Shown here: positions 35,406 through 44,657 of the stretch, piece after piece | Layout of the letters: the number at the start of each line of letters is the position of its first letter | Position numbering within the stretch: position 1 is the stretch's first letter | Assembly (NCBI GenBank): GCA_963753905.1 | Contig: CAVWDZ010000001.1 | Location: 496,001-560,000 of the forward strand | From: Bog-756 sp963753905 | GTDB lineage: Bacteria > Actinomycetota > Acidimicrobiia > Acidimicrobiales > RAAP-2 | Reading direction: 5' to 3' | DNA length: 64,000 nt | Program-made: the position numbers and the translations under genes | Notes under the pieces: model-generated | Database searches by the model: none | The model's input: only the letters and a program-made list of their open reading frames with translations | Told to the model about the DNA's origin: nothing

Positions 35406-35818
35406 GCGCGACGCGGGAGGGTGCGCCCAGTGTCGTCGACCTCTCGAGGGCCTCGATGGCCGCCGTGGAGGCCGGGGACCGAACCGCCTGGTTGGCGCTG
35501 TTCGACGACGACGCCGTGGTCGAGGATCCGATCGGCCCCTCGCCGTTCGATCCGGACGGCACCGGCCACCGCGGAGCCGCGGCCATCGCCGCCTTCTACG
35601 ACGAGGTCATCGCCCCGAACGAGTCGATCCGGTTCGACATCCAACGGTCCATCCACTGCGGCGACGAGATCGCAAACATCGGAGTGATCCGGATCACCTT
35701 TCCTGGTGGGTCGGCCATCGAGGTGGACGGCATCTACACCTACCGGCGTACCCCCGACGGCAAGCTGGCGGCCATCCGGGCCTACTGGGAGCCGGAGCGG
35801 ATCCGCTCGGTCTCCTGA
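35402..35818 (+). CDS. SnoaL-like / nuclear transport factor 2 fold protein
   Basis: 138 residues from GTG 35402, overlapping the previous stop by 4 bp. The cone-shaped NTF2 fold is visible: an N-terminal helix (MAAVEAGDRTAWLALFDDDAVVEDPIG, in segments), HRGAAAIAAFYDEVIAPN, and the beta-strands IEVDGIYTYRRTPDGKLAAIRAYWEPE. A D/H pair at DDAVVEDP could support steroid isomerase-like or hydrolase chemistry, but the family is too broad for substrate prediction. It probably acts with the F420 oxidoreductase encoded just upstream. Confidence 0.85.
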   Translation: MSATREGAPSVVDLSRASMAAVEAGDRTAWLALFDDDAVVEDPIGPSPFDPDGTGHRGAAAIAAFYDEVIAPNESIRFDIQRSIHCGDEIANIGVIRITFPGGSAIEVDGIYTYRRTPDGKLAAIRAYWEPERIRSVS

Positions 35819-35852
35819 ACGTGACCGCCGGGCGGCCCGACGCTCCCTGCGG

Positions 35853-36968
35853 TCACTCCCAGCCGTCGAAGCCGTACTGGCGGTGGGGGCCCATGACGGC
35901 ACACTCGAACATGCCGTAGCCGACCTTGCCGTCGGAGGTGAAGCGGGCGGCGTACTCGGTCAGGGCCCAGTTCGGGTAGCTCGGGTCGGGCGGGGGGATC
36001 TCCTGTCCCTGGACCACCAGGTCGCCCTGGTACATCCCGTGCTTCCAGTCCGGCTCCAGCCCGTAGCCGCTCCCGAGCAGCAGCGGGAAGGCCAGCAGGG
36101 TCTCGACCTCCACCTCTGCCGTCTTCTCCCCGTGAGCGCCGAAGTAGCTGAGGGTGGCACCCGTCACAGCCCGGCTGCCGGCGGCGAAGCGCAACTCGTG
36201 CTCGGGGCGTCCGAGCCACTCGGCCTCGCGTCCCGACCCAAGGGGGAAGACGCGGTGGGCGTCCTGCATGATCCGCTCCCCGGAGGGTCGTTCCTGGACG
36301 ATGGTGACCAGGGCGTGGTCGTCGAAGCGCACCGGTGCGTAGATCCAGAAGAAGCCGCCGGCCGCGTCGGTGACCCTGATGCCGGGCGGCTCTGCCTCCC
36401 CGACGGGGCGCACCCCCCAGGACCGGTCCCGGCAGCCCCACCACCGGTCCGGGGTCAGTTGCATCTCACGGTCGCCGAGGGTGAGGGTACCCGTCCAGCC
36501 CCCGACCTGCGCGAAGCGGGTCGAATCGAAGGTCACCCGCGAGAACTGGCGGTCGAAGTGCCGTGCCTCGAGGTGCGCCTCGGAGAAGGCGTCGTAGACG
36601 GCGTCGAGCTCGAGGCCCCACTCGTTGGGCTCGACGACCACCCGCACCTTTTCCAGGCCTTTCAGCACCTCGACCCGGATCGGACCGACCGAGGTGTCCA
36701 TCCGGTCGGCGCCGAGGACCCTCGACGAGCGGACGACCCGGTGGTCACCACCCCAGAGCACCGACACGAAGGCGTCGGCAACGCTCAGGTTGGGGTACTG
36801 GCCGACGCCGATCACACAGAAGAGCTCCTGATCCGTGCCGTAGACATCGCCTGTACCGCCGTGGATGTTGAAGTAGTAGCGGTCATAGAAGTTCCGGTCG
36901 GATGTACCGACATGGCGCATCGGCTCGGAGATCTGGTGGACCGGGTAGTCGTCGAGGGGGGAGAGCAC
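35853..36968 (-). CDS. CrtC/AttH-like lipocalin-fold protein (DUF7064/7065-type)
   Basis: 371 residues from GTG 36968, preceded by AGGAG about 8 bases upstream; longer in-frame starts lack a site. It begins MLSPLDDYPVHQISEPMRHVG and includes FYDRYYFNIHG and the characteristic WWGCRDRSWGVRPVGE, typical of a family widespread in mycobacteria and Acidimicrobiia beside lipid and steroid genes. The two-domain AttH/hydroxyneurosporene-synthase fold is assumed from that motif. The biochemical role is unknown. It is divergent from the aldehyde dehydrogenase gene. Confidence 0.78.
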   Translation of the reverse strand: MLSPLDDYPVHQISEPMRHVGTSDRNFYDRYYFNIHGGTGDVYGTDQELFCVIGVGQYPNLSVADAFVSVLWGGDHRVVRSSRVLGADRMDTSVGPIRVEVLKGLEKVRVVVEPNEWGLELDAVYDAFSEAHLEARHFDRQFSRVTFDSTRFAQVGGWTGTLTLGDREMQLTPDRWWGCRDRSWGVRPVGEAEPPGIRVTDAAGGFFWIYAPVRFDDHALVTIVQERPSGERIMQDAHRVFPLGSGREAEWLGRPEHELRFAAGSRAVTGATLSYFGAHGEKTAEVEVETLLAFPLLLGSGYGLEPDWKHGMYQGDLVVQGQEIPPPDPSYPNWALTEYAARFTSDGKVGYGMFECAVMGPHRQYGFDGWE

Positions 36969-37147
36969 GGGATCACTCCTGTCTCCGGCAGGGGCCGGGC
37001 ACCTGATGCCGCCGAGGGACGGGACGACTGGAGCGTAACCGCCCGCGGATGGAGCCGGCGGACCGCGGCTACGATCGTGCCAGGTACACCGGCCGCCCGA
37101 GGTGGGACGGTTTCGGCACAGATCTGCTCGCGTCAAGGGAGGACCCC

Positions 37148-38605
37148 GTGAACTCGTACGACCATCTGTTCATCGGAGGGGAGTGGGTCGAGCCGTCCTC
37201 CTCCTCTGTCTTCGAGGTCCACTCGCCTACGACGGGTGAGCTGGTGGGGCGGACCCCCGAGGCCAAGGAGGCCGACATCGACCGGGCGGTGGCCGCCGCC
37301 CGCGAGGCAGTGGACCACGGACCCTGGCCGCAGATGACCCCCGTCGAGCGCGGCGCCATCCTGGCCAAAGCTGCCGAGGCGATCCGCACCGACATGCAGG
37401 GCATCGCCGAGCTCATCTCCTCCGAGATGGGCTCGCCGATCTCGTGGGGCCTGATGGCGCAGGTGCTCGCCCCGACCATGATCCTCGACTACTACGCCGG
37501 CCTCGGGTCGACGTTCGCCTTCGACACGGTGAAGGACGGCCTCCTCGGGCCGGTCCTGGTGACCAAGGAGCCGATCGGCGTGGTGGCGGCCATCACCCCG
37601 TGGAACGTGCCCCTCTTTTTGGCCGCGGCCAAGCTCGGCCCGGCCCTGCTCTCGGGCAGCACGGTTGTCTTCAAGCCGGCTCCCGAGACGCCCATCGACG
37701 CCAACGTCTTCGCCGAGATCCTGGCCGACGCCGGGCTGCCGAAGGGTGTGCTCAGCGTGGTTCCCGCCGGCCGCGAGGTCGGCGAGCACCTAGTCGGCCA
37801 CCCGGGGGTCGACAAGGTCTCCTTCACCGGCTCGACCGCCGCCGGCAAGAAGATCGGTGCCGCCTGCGGGGCCACCCTCAAGCGGTTCAGTCTCGAACTC
37901 GGCGGAAAGTCGGCCGCCATCCTGCTCGACGACGTCAAGCTCGACGAGGCGCTGCCCCTCATGATGCCCAACGCAATCATGAACAACGGTGAGGCCTGTA
38001 TCTCGCTCACCCGCATCCTCGCCCCTCGCGATCGCTACACCGAGGTCGCCGACGCCCTCGTCGAGCAGGTCCGGGCCTTGACGGTCGGCGACGCCCTGGA
38101 TCCGGCGACAGACGTCGGACCGCTGGTCGCCGAGCGCCAGCGCGACCGCGTAGAGAACTACCTCCGCATCGGCCAGGAGGAAGGGGCAAAGGTGGCCGTC
38201 GGCGGGGGCCGGCCCAAGGGCCTCCCGACCGGGTGGTTCGTCGAGCCCACCGTTCTCGTGGACGTGGACAATTCGATGCGTATCGCCCAGGAGGAGATCT
38301 TCGGCCCGGTGCTTTCGGTCATCCCCTACGAGGACGAGGCGGACGCCGTGCGCATCGCCAACGATTCCGACTACGGCTTGTGCGGTGCGGTGTTCAGCGC
38401 AGACAACGATCGTGGCCTCGGGGTCGCCCGACAGGTCCGCACTGGGACCTACATGGTGAACTCGGCCATCCCGATCGACTTCTCCTCGCCCTTCGGTGGC
38501 TACAAGGAGTCGGGCATGGGGCGCGAGTTCGGAGAGGACGGCCTCGAGCTGTTCCTCGAGAAGAAGACCATCAACCTCCCTGCCGGGTACAGCCCGACGG
38601 TGTGA
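37148..38605 (+). CDS. NAD(P)-dependent aldehyde dehydrogenase
   Basis: 485 residues from GTG 37148, supported by GGGAGG just upstream. Oxidises an aldehyde to the acid. The cofactor-binding ITPWNVPLFLAAAKLGPALL and VSFTGSTAAGKKIG segments precede the general base E250 in FSLELGGKSAAI and the nucleophile C284 in NNGEACISLTR. The C-terminal EEIFGPVLSVIPY and GGYKESGMGREFG are typical. The close family is the betaine/aromatic-aldehyde type common in Actinobacteria; substrate unknown. It is followed by an acyltransferase gene 160 bp away. Confidence 0.92.
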   Translation: MNSYDHLFIGGEWVEPSSSSVFEVHSPTTGELVGRTPEAKEADIDRAVAAAREAVDHGPWPQMTPVERGAILAKAAEAIRTDMQGIAELISSEMGSPISWGLMAQVLAPTMILDYYAGLGSTFAFDTVKDGLLGPVLVTKEPIGVVAAITPWNVPLFLAAAKLGPALLSGSTVVFKPAPETPIDANVFAEILADAGLPKGVLSVVPAGREVGEHLVGHPGVDKVSFTGSTAAGKKIGAACGATLKRFSLELGGKSAAILLDDVKLDEALPLMMPNAIMNNGEACISLTRILAPRDRYTEVADALVEQVRALTVGDALDPATDVGPLVAERQRDRVENYLRIGQEEGAKVAVGGGRPKGLPTGWFVEPTVLVDVDNSMRIAQEEIFGPVLSVIPYEDEADAVRIANDSDYGLCGAVFSADNDRGLGVARQVRTGTYMVNSAIPIDFSSPFGGYKESGMGREFGEDGLELFLEKKTINLPAGYSPTV

Positions 38606-38764
38606 CCCGGGCGAGCCGGAGCGGCTCGAACGGCGAGGTGCAGCGCCGGTCCGGGCCGACGCCGAATGCCCCCAGCGGGCGGCGGGGAGCTGCAAACATG
38701 GTGGGTGAGCTGTGGCGCCCGTTGCATGGTCGGGACCGCACGCGTGGGTCCGGAGGCCCCGTCC

Positions 38765-41038
38765 ATGACCGCTGAGACCGACGCCGTCACCCGGGGAGGC
38801 GCCCATTCGAGGGCGCGGGGACGGACCATCGACTTCAACTTCGTCCCGGCACTCGACGGACTGCGCGCCATCGCGGTGCTCGGAGTCCTCCTCTACCACG
38901 GTGGAGCTCCGCTCGTGACCGGCGGCTTCCTCGGGGTCAACGTCTTCTTCGTGCTCTCGGGCTTCCTGATCACGACCCTCCTGCTGGGCGAATGGGCCAC
39001 CCGCCTGAGCATCCGGCTCGGTGAGTTCTGGGCGAGACGGGCCCGACGCCTGCTGCCCGCGCTCCTGCTCATGCTCCTCGGGGTGGCGATCCTCGCGAAG
39101 GTGTTCGCCGCCTCGGGCGAGTTCGCCTCGCTCCGGCTCGACGCGCTGTCGACGCTGTTCTATGTGGCCAACTGGCACTTCATCATCGGCGGTGCCAACT
39201 ATTTCATCGCCACCGCCCAACCGTCGCCGCTCGGGCACATGTGGTCGCTCGCCATCGAGGAGCAGTTCTACATCGTGTGGCCCCCGGTCGTCCTGGTGCT
39301 GCTGCGTCTCGGTCAGCGGCTCCGTCCGTCGCGCCGCCTGTGGCCGGTGCTGACCGCGGCGGTGGCCGGGGCCCTGGCCTCGGCACTCGACATGCGGATC
39401 TCGTTCCTCCACGGGGCATCCCTGACCCGGCTCTACGAGGGAACCGACACCCGCAGCCAGGACATCCTGGTCGGAGCCGCTCTGGCCATCGCCATGGCCA
39501 TCTGGGCCGAGCACCGGACGGTGATCCCCTCGGCAATTCCCGAGCTCACCGCCGGGCGGTTCGGACGGGCCCACCCCTCGGCCGGCACCACCGGGACCGC
39601 GACCCCACGGCCCCACAGGCGTGACCTGCACCGCCGGCGGGGCCCGAGCATCCGACCCATCAACGCCTGGGAGATCACCGGTCCGCTGGTGCGCCCGGCA
39701 ACCCAGACGCTCGGGTGGTCGGTCCTGCTCGTCGGGCTCGTGTTCTGGACCCGCGTCGACCACCCCACCGCCTTCCTCTTCGAGGGTGGGGAGCTGCTCT
39801 TCGCCCTCGGCGTGGCCGCGGTCATCTTCTCCACGGTGACCGCGCAGACGGCATCACTCTCACGGTCCCTGGGCAATCCGGTCTTCCGCTACGTGGGCAA
39901 GATCTCCTACGGCATCTATCTCTGGCACTACCCACTGTTCGCAGTGTTGGACGCCGCCCGGATGCACCTCTACGGACTGCCCTTGCTGGCCGTCCGGATG
40001 GCGGTGACCCTGGTGGTCGCCACCGCCTCCTACTACCTGGTCGAGATGCCCATCCGCCGGGGTCGGATGGCCTCCCTCACCGAGTGGCGGGCCTGGCTGG
40101 CCACCTCCGCTGCCTTCCTCGGAGTGGTCGCCGTCACGGTGGCAACCACAGTGCCCGCGGCCGCCGGCCCCGTCGACCCGGTCCGGGTGGTGGGCACCGG
40201 GTACACCGGGGAACCCGTCAAGGTGGCGGTGTTCGGCGACTCGGTCGCCTGGCGACTCGGGTTCGCCCTGCTGGCCGACCAACCGCAGCAGCGCTACGAC
40301 GTGAGCATCGACAACGGGGCCATCGTGGCCTGCGGGGTGCTCCGGAGCACCGAGTACGAGGCCGGAGGTGTCACCGAGGCCATGGTCCCACCGTGCAATT
40401 CGTCGTCACCCCCCTCCGCGCAGTGGCCGGCGCAGTGGAAGGACGACCTCGACCAATTCCGTCCCAACGTGGTGATGATCCTGGCAGGCCGCTGGGAGGT
40501 CATGAACCGACTCATCGACGGCCGGTGGGTCCACATCGGCGAGCCGGCCTTCGACTCGGTGCTCCAGCAGTCGCTCGAGCAGGCTGTTCAAGTGGCCTCC
40601 TCCGACGGCGCGCTCGTCGTGCTCATGACCGCCCCTTGCTTCGACTCGGGAGAGCAGCCCAACGGGCAGCCGTGGCCCGAAGACTCGTCCACCCGGCTTT
40701 CCCTCTACAACCAGATGGTGCGCCAGGTGGCTGCGGAGCACCCGGCCACGGTCCGCCTGGAGGACTTCGGGGCCCTCGTGTGTCCCGGGGGGGTGTTCTC
40801 CACCTCGATCGACGGCGTCCAGCTGCGGGACGGAGACGGGGTCCACATCGTCCCGACACCCGCGGCGGGCCAGTGGTTGGCCGCGCACCTCCTGCCGACG
40901 GTGATCCAGGTGGGCCGATTGCAGATGGCTGGCCACAGCCTGCTCACCCCACCGACGGGATCGACGATCCCCTCGCCGCCGGTCACCGTGTCCGCGTCCG
41001 GCACCACCTCGCCGGGCGGTGGTGGACACGGTCCCTGA
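38765..41038 (+). CDS. Acyltransferase-3 membrane protein with C-terminal SGNH domain (OafA/YrhL type)
   Basis: 757 residues from ATG 38765 (GGAGG at 38749-38753). Transfers acyl groups to cell-surface or extracellular sugars. The N-terminal domain (about 1-430) is polytopic: PALDGLRAIAVLGVLLYH with the conserved catalytic-type His, FFVLSGFLIT, RRARRLLPALL, and LAIEEQFYIVWP. The periplasmic C-terminal part (after ~480) begins VAVFGDSVAWRLG, the GDS block of an SGNH esterase. A later GDGVHIVPTPAA could hold the Asp-x-x-His pair. Substrate glycan unknown. It faces the lipoprotein gene convergently. Confidence 0.88.
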   Translation: MTAETDAVTRGGAHSRARGRTIDFNFVPALDGLRAIAVLGVLLYHGGAPLVTGGFLGVNVFFVLSGFLITTLLLGEWATRLSIRLGEFWARRARRLLPALLLMLLGVAILAKVFAASGEFASLRLDALSTLFYVANWHFIIGGANYFIATAQPSPLGHMWSLAIEEQFYIVWPPVVLVLLRLGQRLRPSRRLWPVLTAAVAGALASALDMRISFLHGASLTRLYEGTDTRSQDILVGAALAIAMAIWAEHRTVIPSAIPELTAGRFGRAHPSAGTTGTATPRPHRRDLHRRRGPSIRPINAWEITGPLVRPATQTLGWSVLLVGLVFWTRVDHPTAFLFEGGELLFALGVAAVIFSTVTAQTASLSRSLGNPVFRYVGKISYGIYLWHYPLFAVLDAARMHLYGLPLLAVRMAVTLVVATASYYLVEMPIRRGRMASLTEWRAWLATSAAFLGVVAVTVATTVPAAAGPVDPVRVVGTGYTGEPVKVAVFGDSVAWRLGFALLADQPQQRYDVSIDNGAIVACGVLRSTEYEAGGVTEAMVPPCNSSSPPSAQWPAQWKDDLDQFRPNVVMILAGRWEVMNRLIDGRWVHIGEPAFDSVLQQSLEQAVQVASSDGALVVLMTAPCFDSGEQPNGQPWPEDSSTRLSLYNQMVRQVAAEHPATVRLEDFGALVCPGGVFSTSIDGVQLRDGDGVHIVPTPAAGQWLAAHLLPTVIQVGRLQMAGHSLLTPPTGSTIPSPPVTVSASGTTSPGGGGHGP

Positions 41039-41047
41039 CCGAGGTCC

Positions 41048-41476
41048 TCAGGTCCCGGACGCAGGCGGGGGGATCGTGCCCGGTGCCGGCTGCTGGTCGA
41101 AGACCGAGCTCTGCGCGGCGCGGCACTGGGCCTGCAGCGACGGGATCAGCGTCTGCTCCGAGACCCGGTTGGTCTCGGAGAGGGTGGTCATCAGCGCCTG
41201 GTACTGGCTGTCGCGATAGGCGGCCTGGGCCGCGATGGGGATCGCCGAGAGCAGTTCGATGTAGGCGCGTTGGCGGAGTGCGCTGGCGTCCGAGGCGGAA
41301 CCCGGCTCCGAGGCCCGGTGCATGAGGCTGATCGACCGGTCGACGTAGGTGCACGCCTGCTTGGCGAGTCCATCGCCACCCGCGCTGCAGGCGGCTACTG
41401 CGGACCCCGCGACGATGATGGCGATCACGCCGATGGCGAGGCGGGCCAACCGGCCCCCCCCACCGGGATGGGTCAC
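41048..41476 (-). CDS. Probable lipoprotein of unknown function
   Basis: 142 residues from GTG 41476, which overlaps the stop of the upstream gene (GTGA). The N-terminus is basic then hydrophobic (LARLAIGVIAIIVAGSAVAAC) and ends in the lipobox VAAC, so lipid attachment at that Cys is predicted. The mature part is mostly helical with paired Cys (QACTYVDRS, AQCRAAQS), then a Pro-rich end. No domain is recognised. It is likely co-transcribed with the 41473 gene. Confidence 0.7.
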   Translation of the reverse strand: MTHPGGGGRLARLAIGVIAIIVAGSAVAACSAGGDGLAKQACTYVDRSISLMHRASEPGSASDASALRQRAYIELLSAIPIAAQAAYRDSQYQALMTTLSETNRVSEQTLIPSLQAQCRAAQSSVFDQQPAPGTIPPPASGT

Positions 41477-42030
41477 CCGAGCCAACTCCCGGCCGAGTCG
41501 AGCAGGTACCGACTGACCGCGAGGCAGCGGTCGAACACCTCACACATCATCTCCTCACCGGCCAGCACGCGGGCGAGCGAGACAGGCGATCGGGCCACGA
41601 TGCTGAGCCGGCGCTCGGCTGCCTCCGTCGCCGATGCGTACGAGTCGATGGCCGACACCTCGAGGGGCAGCTCGATCCCGCCCACGCCGGCCAGATCGAT
41701 CGCGAGGCGGAGCAGATCGGGGCCGTTGGGGAGCGGCGGAAGGGACCAGGTGAAGGTCAGCGCGAAGTGGAAGTCGTCAGGGGGGTCCTCCTCCTCCGGA
41801 AGGCCGAAGACGGCGTCCTCGAAGGAGAGCAGGGTCCGTGGGTCGACCTCCAGGGCGAGGTGCAGGTCGAGTGGACCGCCGCAGCCGTCCTCGGGGTGGA
41901 GCTCCACCTCCCAGACCTGGCGGAGCGAGTAGGTCTCGACGAAGTGGCGCTCGTCGTGCACGTGGAAGCCGTGGTCGACCGAGTGGTCCTTGAGATCGGC
42001 CACGTACCCGGCCACATCGATGACTGCCAC
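41473..42030 (-). CDS. Conserved actinobacterial protein of unknown function
   Basis: About 185 residues from GTG 42030; TTG 42039 is also in frame. It starts with AVIDVAGYVADLKDHSVD and has acidic and histidine-rich segments (FHVHDERHFVETYSL, VELHPEDGCGGPLDLHLALEVDP). No known catalytic motif or signal peptide. The strong codon bias and the GTGA overlap with the lipoprotein gene support expression as an operon. It is divergent from the inositol-phosphatase-like gene. Confidence 0.7.
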   Translation of the reverse strand: MAVIDVAGYVADLKDHSVDHGFHVHDERHFVETYSLRQVWEVELHPEDGCGGPLDLHLALEVDPRTLLSFEDAVFGLPEEEDPPDDFHFALTFTWSLPPLPNGPDLLRLAIDLAGVGGIELPLEVSAIDSYASATEAAERRLSIVARSPVSLARVLAGEEMMCEVFDRCLAVSRYLLDSAGSWLG

Positions 42031-42079
42031 AGGAGCCAAAGCCTACCGGGCCTGGATCGGCTCCGGTATCGTCGGACGT

Positions 42080-42820
42080 GTGGAGGACGACGTGCTGCTC
42101 GAGGTCCTCCACACCTCCGCCACGGCGGTGGGCGAGGCGCTCGGCGCGTTGGACGACTGGGGTCTCGCGGGGACCCGCGAGGGGCAGTACCGGTCCGATC
42201 TGGCGGCCGACGATGCTGCCCTCGCTGTGCTCGAGCCGGCCGGTTTCGGGGTGCTGTCCGAGGAGTCGGGGCTCCACCATGGTGACCGGGAGCTGATCGT
42301 GGTCGTCGATCCGGTGGACGGGTCGACGAACGCAGCCCGAGGGATTCCGTGGTACGCGACCAGCCTGTGTGCGGTGGACGGATCGGGCCCGCGGGCCGCG
42401 GTCGTCGTCAACCAGGCGTTGGGCGTGCGGTTCGAGGCGGTGCGGGGCGGCGGCGCCCGCCGGGACGGTCGTGCGATCCGGCCCTCGGGTTGCGAACGGT
42501 TGGACGAGGCGATCGTGGGGTTCTCCGGATATCCGCCGCGGTACCTCGGCTGGTCGCAGTACCGGGGGCTCGGTGCGGCGGCGCTCGACCTCTGCGCGGT
42601 GGCCGAAGGTGTGCTCGACGGGTACGCGGTGGTCGGCGGTTCGAAGCTCGGCAGCTGGGACTACCTGGGTGGGATGCTGGTCTGCACCGAGGCGGGGGCG
42701 GTGGTGGCGGAAGCACTCGGCCGCGACCTGGTCACCCTGTCCCACGACGAACGCCGGACCCCGGTGGCTGCGGCGACCCCGGCTCTGCTCGAGGCGTTGG
42801 TCGACGCGACCGCGCAGTAG
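42080..42820 (+). CDS. Inositol monophosphatase-family protein
   Basis: Metal-dependent sugar/inositol phosphatase, 246 residues from GTG 42080; the frame is open further upstream, so the start is uncertain. Metal-binding residues are in LSEESG (E61/E62) and VDPVDGSTN (D77-N84). The C-terminal signature is KLGSWDYLGGMLVCTEAGA, with WDxxGG in place of the usual WDxAAG. The substrate could be inositol phosphate, 3'-phosphoadenosine phosphate or histidinol phosphate; sequence alone does not decide. tRNA-Val begins 12 bp after its stop. Confidence 0.88.
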   Translation: MEDDVLLEVLHTSATAVGEALGALDDWGLAGTREGQYRSDLAADDAALAVLEPAGFGVLSEESGLHHGDRELIVVVDPVDGSTNAARGIPWYATSLCAVDGSGPRAAVVVNQALGVRFEAVRGGGARRDGRAIRPSGCERLDEAIVGFSGYPPRYLGWSQYRGLGAAALDLCAVAEGVLDGYAVVGGSKLGSWDYLGGMLVCTEAGAVVAEALGRDLVTLSHDERRTPVAAATPALLEALVDATAQ

Positions 42821-42832
42821 CGTTGACGGGTC

Positions 42833-42909
42833 GGGCGTTTAGCTCAGTTGGTCAGAGCAGCTGGCTTACAACCAGCAGGCCGCCGGTTCGAGTCCGGCAG
42901 CGCCCACCA
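42833..42909 (+). tRNA. tRNA-Val (anticodon UAC), target of the mobile island
   Basis: Acceptor GGGCGTT (42833-42839) pairs with AGCGCCC (42899-42905) with one T-G pair; discriminator A42906, and CCA is encoded at 42907-42909. The anticodon loop CTTACAA has TAC at 42867-42869. The T arm is GCCGG-TTCGAGT-CCGGC (42882-42898). The gene is complete. Its 3' part is overlapped by the end of the recombinase gene on the minus strand. Confidence 0.95.
42866..42909. other. Presumed left attachment site (attL) of the integrated island
   Basis: The 3' half of tRNA-Val, from the anticodon to the CCA end, where the recombinase gene terminates (its TAA stop is at 42866-42868) and where the DNA changes from chromosomal to island character. 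A matching copy expected at the other end was not found up to 64,000, so attR would lie beyond the window. The exact crossover point is not determined. Confidence 0.55.
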
Positions 42910-44638
42910 TGACCCGGTTACTCAAACCGTCGACCAAAAGAACTTCGGCCAGGCGTTCGGAGAGACTCTCCGGACCAGCCTGGCTGAAGTTCCAGTCGAA
43001 GACTGGCAGTGCAGCCCGCCGTTCGTACGTGGGACTGCGCCTGACGAGCTCCTGGGAACCCATCAGATCGCCGAACGGCGAGTTGAATACCACCTCGGTC
43101 ACATCGCCGTCGAAGACGTACAGCTTCTCAAAGACCGCCAGGTTCATCTTCTGCCGACCTTCAGGTGGCATTTGTAGGTACATGTCGGCAGGATCCTGGA
43201 GCAATAGCAAGGCACCTTCGATGAGCGCGACGCCTACTTCCAGCTGTTCGACCTGACCGCTCAAGCGGTCGGCCACCAGATCCCGCTTGCGTTGTAGCTC
43301 AGCCAGTCGCTTGCGCACCTTGGCGACTGCCTGTCCTCCTTCAGCTGCCAGGTCGATCAGGTTCTCCTCTCGCTTGTCCAGTCTGTTCAGCTCAGCCTTC
43401 AGTTGGCGAGCCAGGAGTTTCGCCGCCCGCTGGCGTTCGTCCAGAGCCACCCGCATGGCTGTCCTGATCCGGTCGGCCAGGTCTGAGTCAAAGTGGATGC
43501 CCTGGTAGATGCGCTCGACGGCTGCCTCGACGACGTCACCTTCGAGATAGCGGGAGTCGCACTCATGTTGTTGCCGCCTTCGGCAGAAGAAGTAGCGATA
43601 ACGCCCCCCATTGCCGTTGCTCCATTGCATCAGCATGCGAGATTCGATCTCTACTCCGTGGCAGCGACCGCACCACAGCATGCCTTTCAGGAAGTGATGG
43701 TGGCGGCGCTGGCGTGTCCCCCGTTCGCTGCGCTCGTCCATGATTACTTGCACTCGGTCAAATAGCTCCTTGGAGATCAGGGGCTCATGGCGCCCCTGGA
43801 AGATCTCACCCTTGTAACGGACGTAGCCGGCGTAATACGGATCGCGGAGTGCTTCGGCCAACTTTGAGACAGAGACTGGACCGGCTGGGAACCGGCCTGG
43901 CCGGGTGCGAAGTCCTCGCTGGGTCAGTTCATCCTGCAGTGAATCCAGCGACCACTCCCTGGTGACGTACAGCTCGAAGGCCAGCTTCATGAAGGGTGCT
44001 CGCTCTTCGTCGTGCACAGAGATGCCGATGTTGCGCCCTTCGGATGTGTCTCGCCGATTGAGATAGCCCAGCGGCGCTCGGCCCAGGGTTCCACCATTCT
44101 TGGCCTTGGTCGACATCTTGTAGGAGATGTCTGCCCCATTGGCAGCCGACTGGTACTCGTCAACGGCGGTGAGGATGGTTTCGACCATGTCGCTTGTGGG
44201 TCCTTGGCCCAGGTCCACGACGGTCGATACGATGCGAGTACCGCATTTGGCCAGCTCGCGCTTGGTAATGGCGGCGTCGATGCTGTTTCGGAAGATCCGG
44301 TTGAAGTGGTAGACGACGATGTAGTCGATGTCGCCCTGCTCCTTGACCCACGCCAGCATTTCCTGGAAGACAGGTCGCTTGTCGATAGACGTGGCGCTGC
44401 GACCAGGCTCGAGGAACTCCCGCACGACATCCGCCTTCAGCTCATCGCATTTCGGATCACAGGCAGTTCGCTGAGCCGGCAGGGAGATCCCCTCCGGGTT
44501 GTAGTCGGTGTTCACCTGGGAAGGAGTGCTGACCCGCAGATACACGACCGCTTTCTTGCGAGCAGGCTGACCCGACGTCTCCGTCCCGCGCGCGACGGCC
44601 GTGTTGTCTGTGTTGGTGGTGGTTGTGTCGTTTGTCAC
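42866..44638 (-). CDS. Large serine recombinase (integrase)
   Basis: Catalyses site-specific integration and excision of the island. 590 residues from a GTG preceded by AAGGAG. The N-terminal resolvase domain has catalytic Ser37 in VVYLRVSTPSQ and the arginine segment (IVVYHFNRIFRNSIDAA). A recombinase domain follows (PLGYLNRRDTSEGRN, ALRDPYYAGYVRYKGE), then a zinc-ribbon (MLWCGRCHG ... FFCRRRQQHEC), then a coiled-coil (about 400-465) and a C-terminal extension. The last ~12 residues (GAAGLEPAACWL) are encoded by the reverse complement of tRNA-Val, as in elements whose integrase reads into the target tRNA. It lies 19 bp downstream of the ImmA gene. Confidence 0.93.
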   Translation of the reverse strand: MTNDTTTTNTDNTAVARGTETSGQPARKKAVVYLRVSTPSQVNTDYNPEGISLPAQRTACDPKCDELKADVVREFLEPGRSATSIDKRPVFQEMLAWVKEQGDIDYIVVYHFNRIFRNSIDAAITKRELAKCGTRIVSTVVDLGQGPTSDMVETILTAVDEYQSAANGADISYKMSTKAKNGGTLGRAPLGYLNRRDTSEGRNIGISVHDEERAPFMKLAFELYVTREWSLDSLQDELTQRGLRTRPGRFPAGPVSVSKLAEALRDPYYAGYVRYKGEIFQGRHEPLISKELFDRVQVIMDERSERGTRQRRHHHFLKGMLWCGRCHGVEIESRMLMQWSNGNGGRYRYFFCRRRQQHECDSRYLEGDVVEAAVERIYQGIHFDSDLADRIRTAMRVALDERQRAAKLLARQLKAELNRLDKREENLIDLAAEGGQAVAKVRKRLAELQRKRDLVADRLSGQVEQLEVGVALIEGALLLLQDPADMYLQMPPEGRQKMNLAVFEKLYVFDGDVTEVVFNSPFGDLMGSQELVRRSPTYERRAALPVFDWNFSQAGPESLSERLAEVLLVDGLSNRVMVGAAGLEPAACWL

Positions 44639-44657
44639 GCCTCTTGCTCCTTTCTTG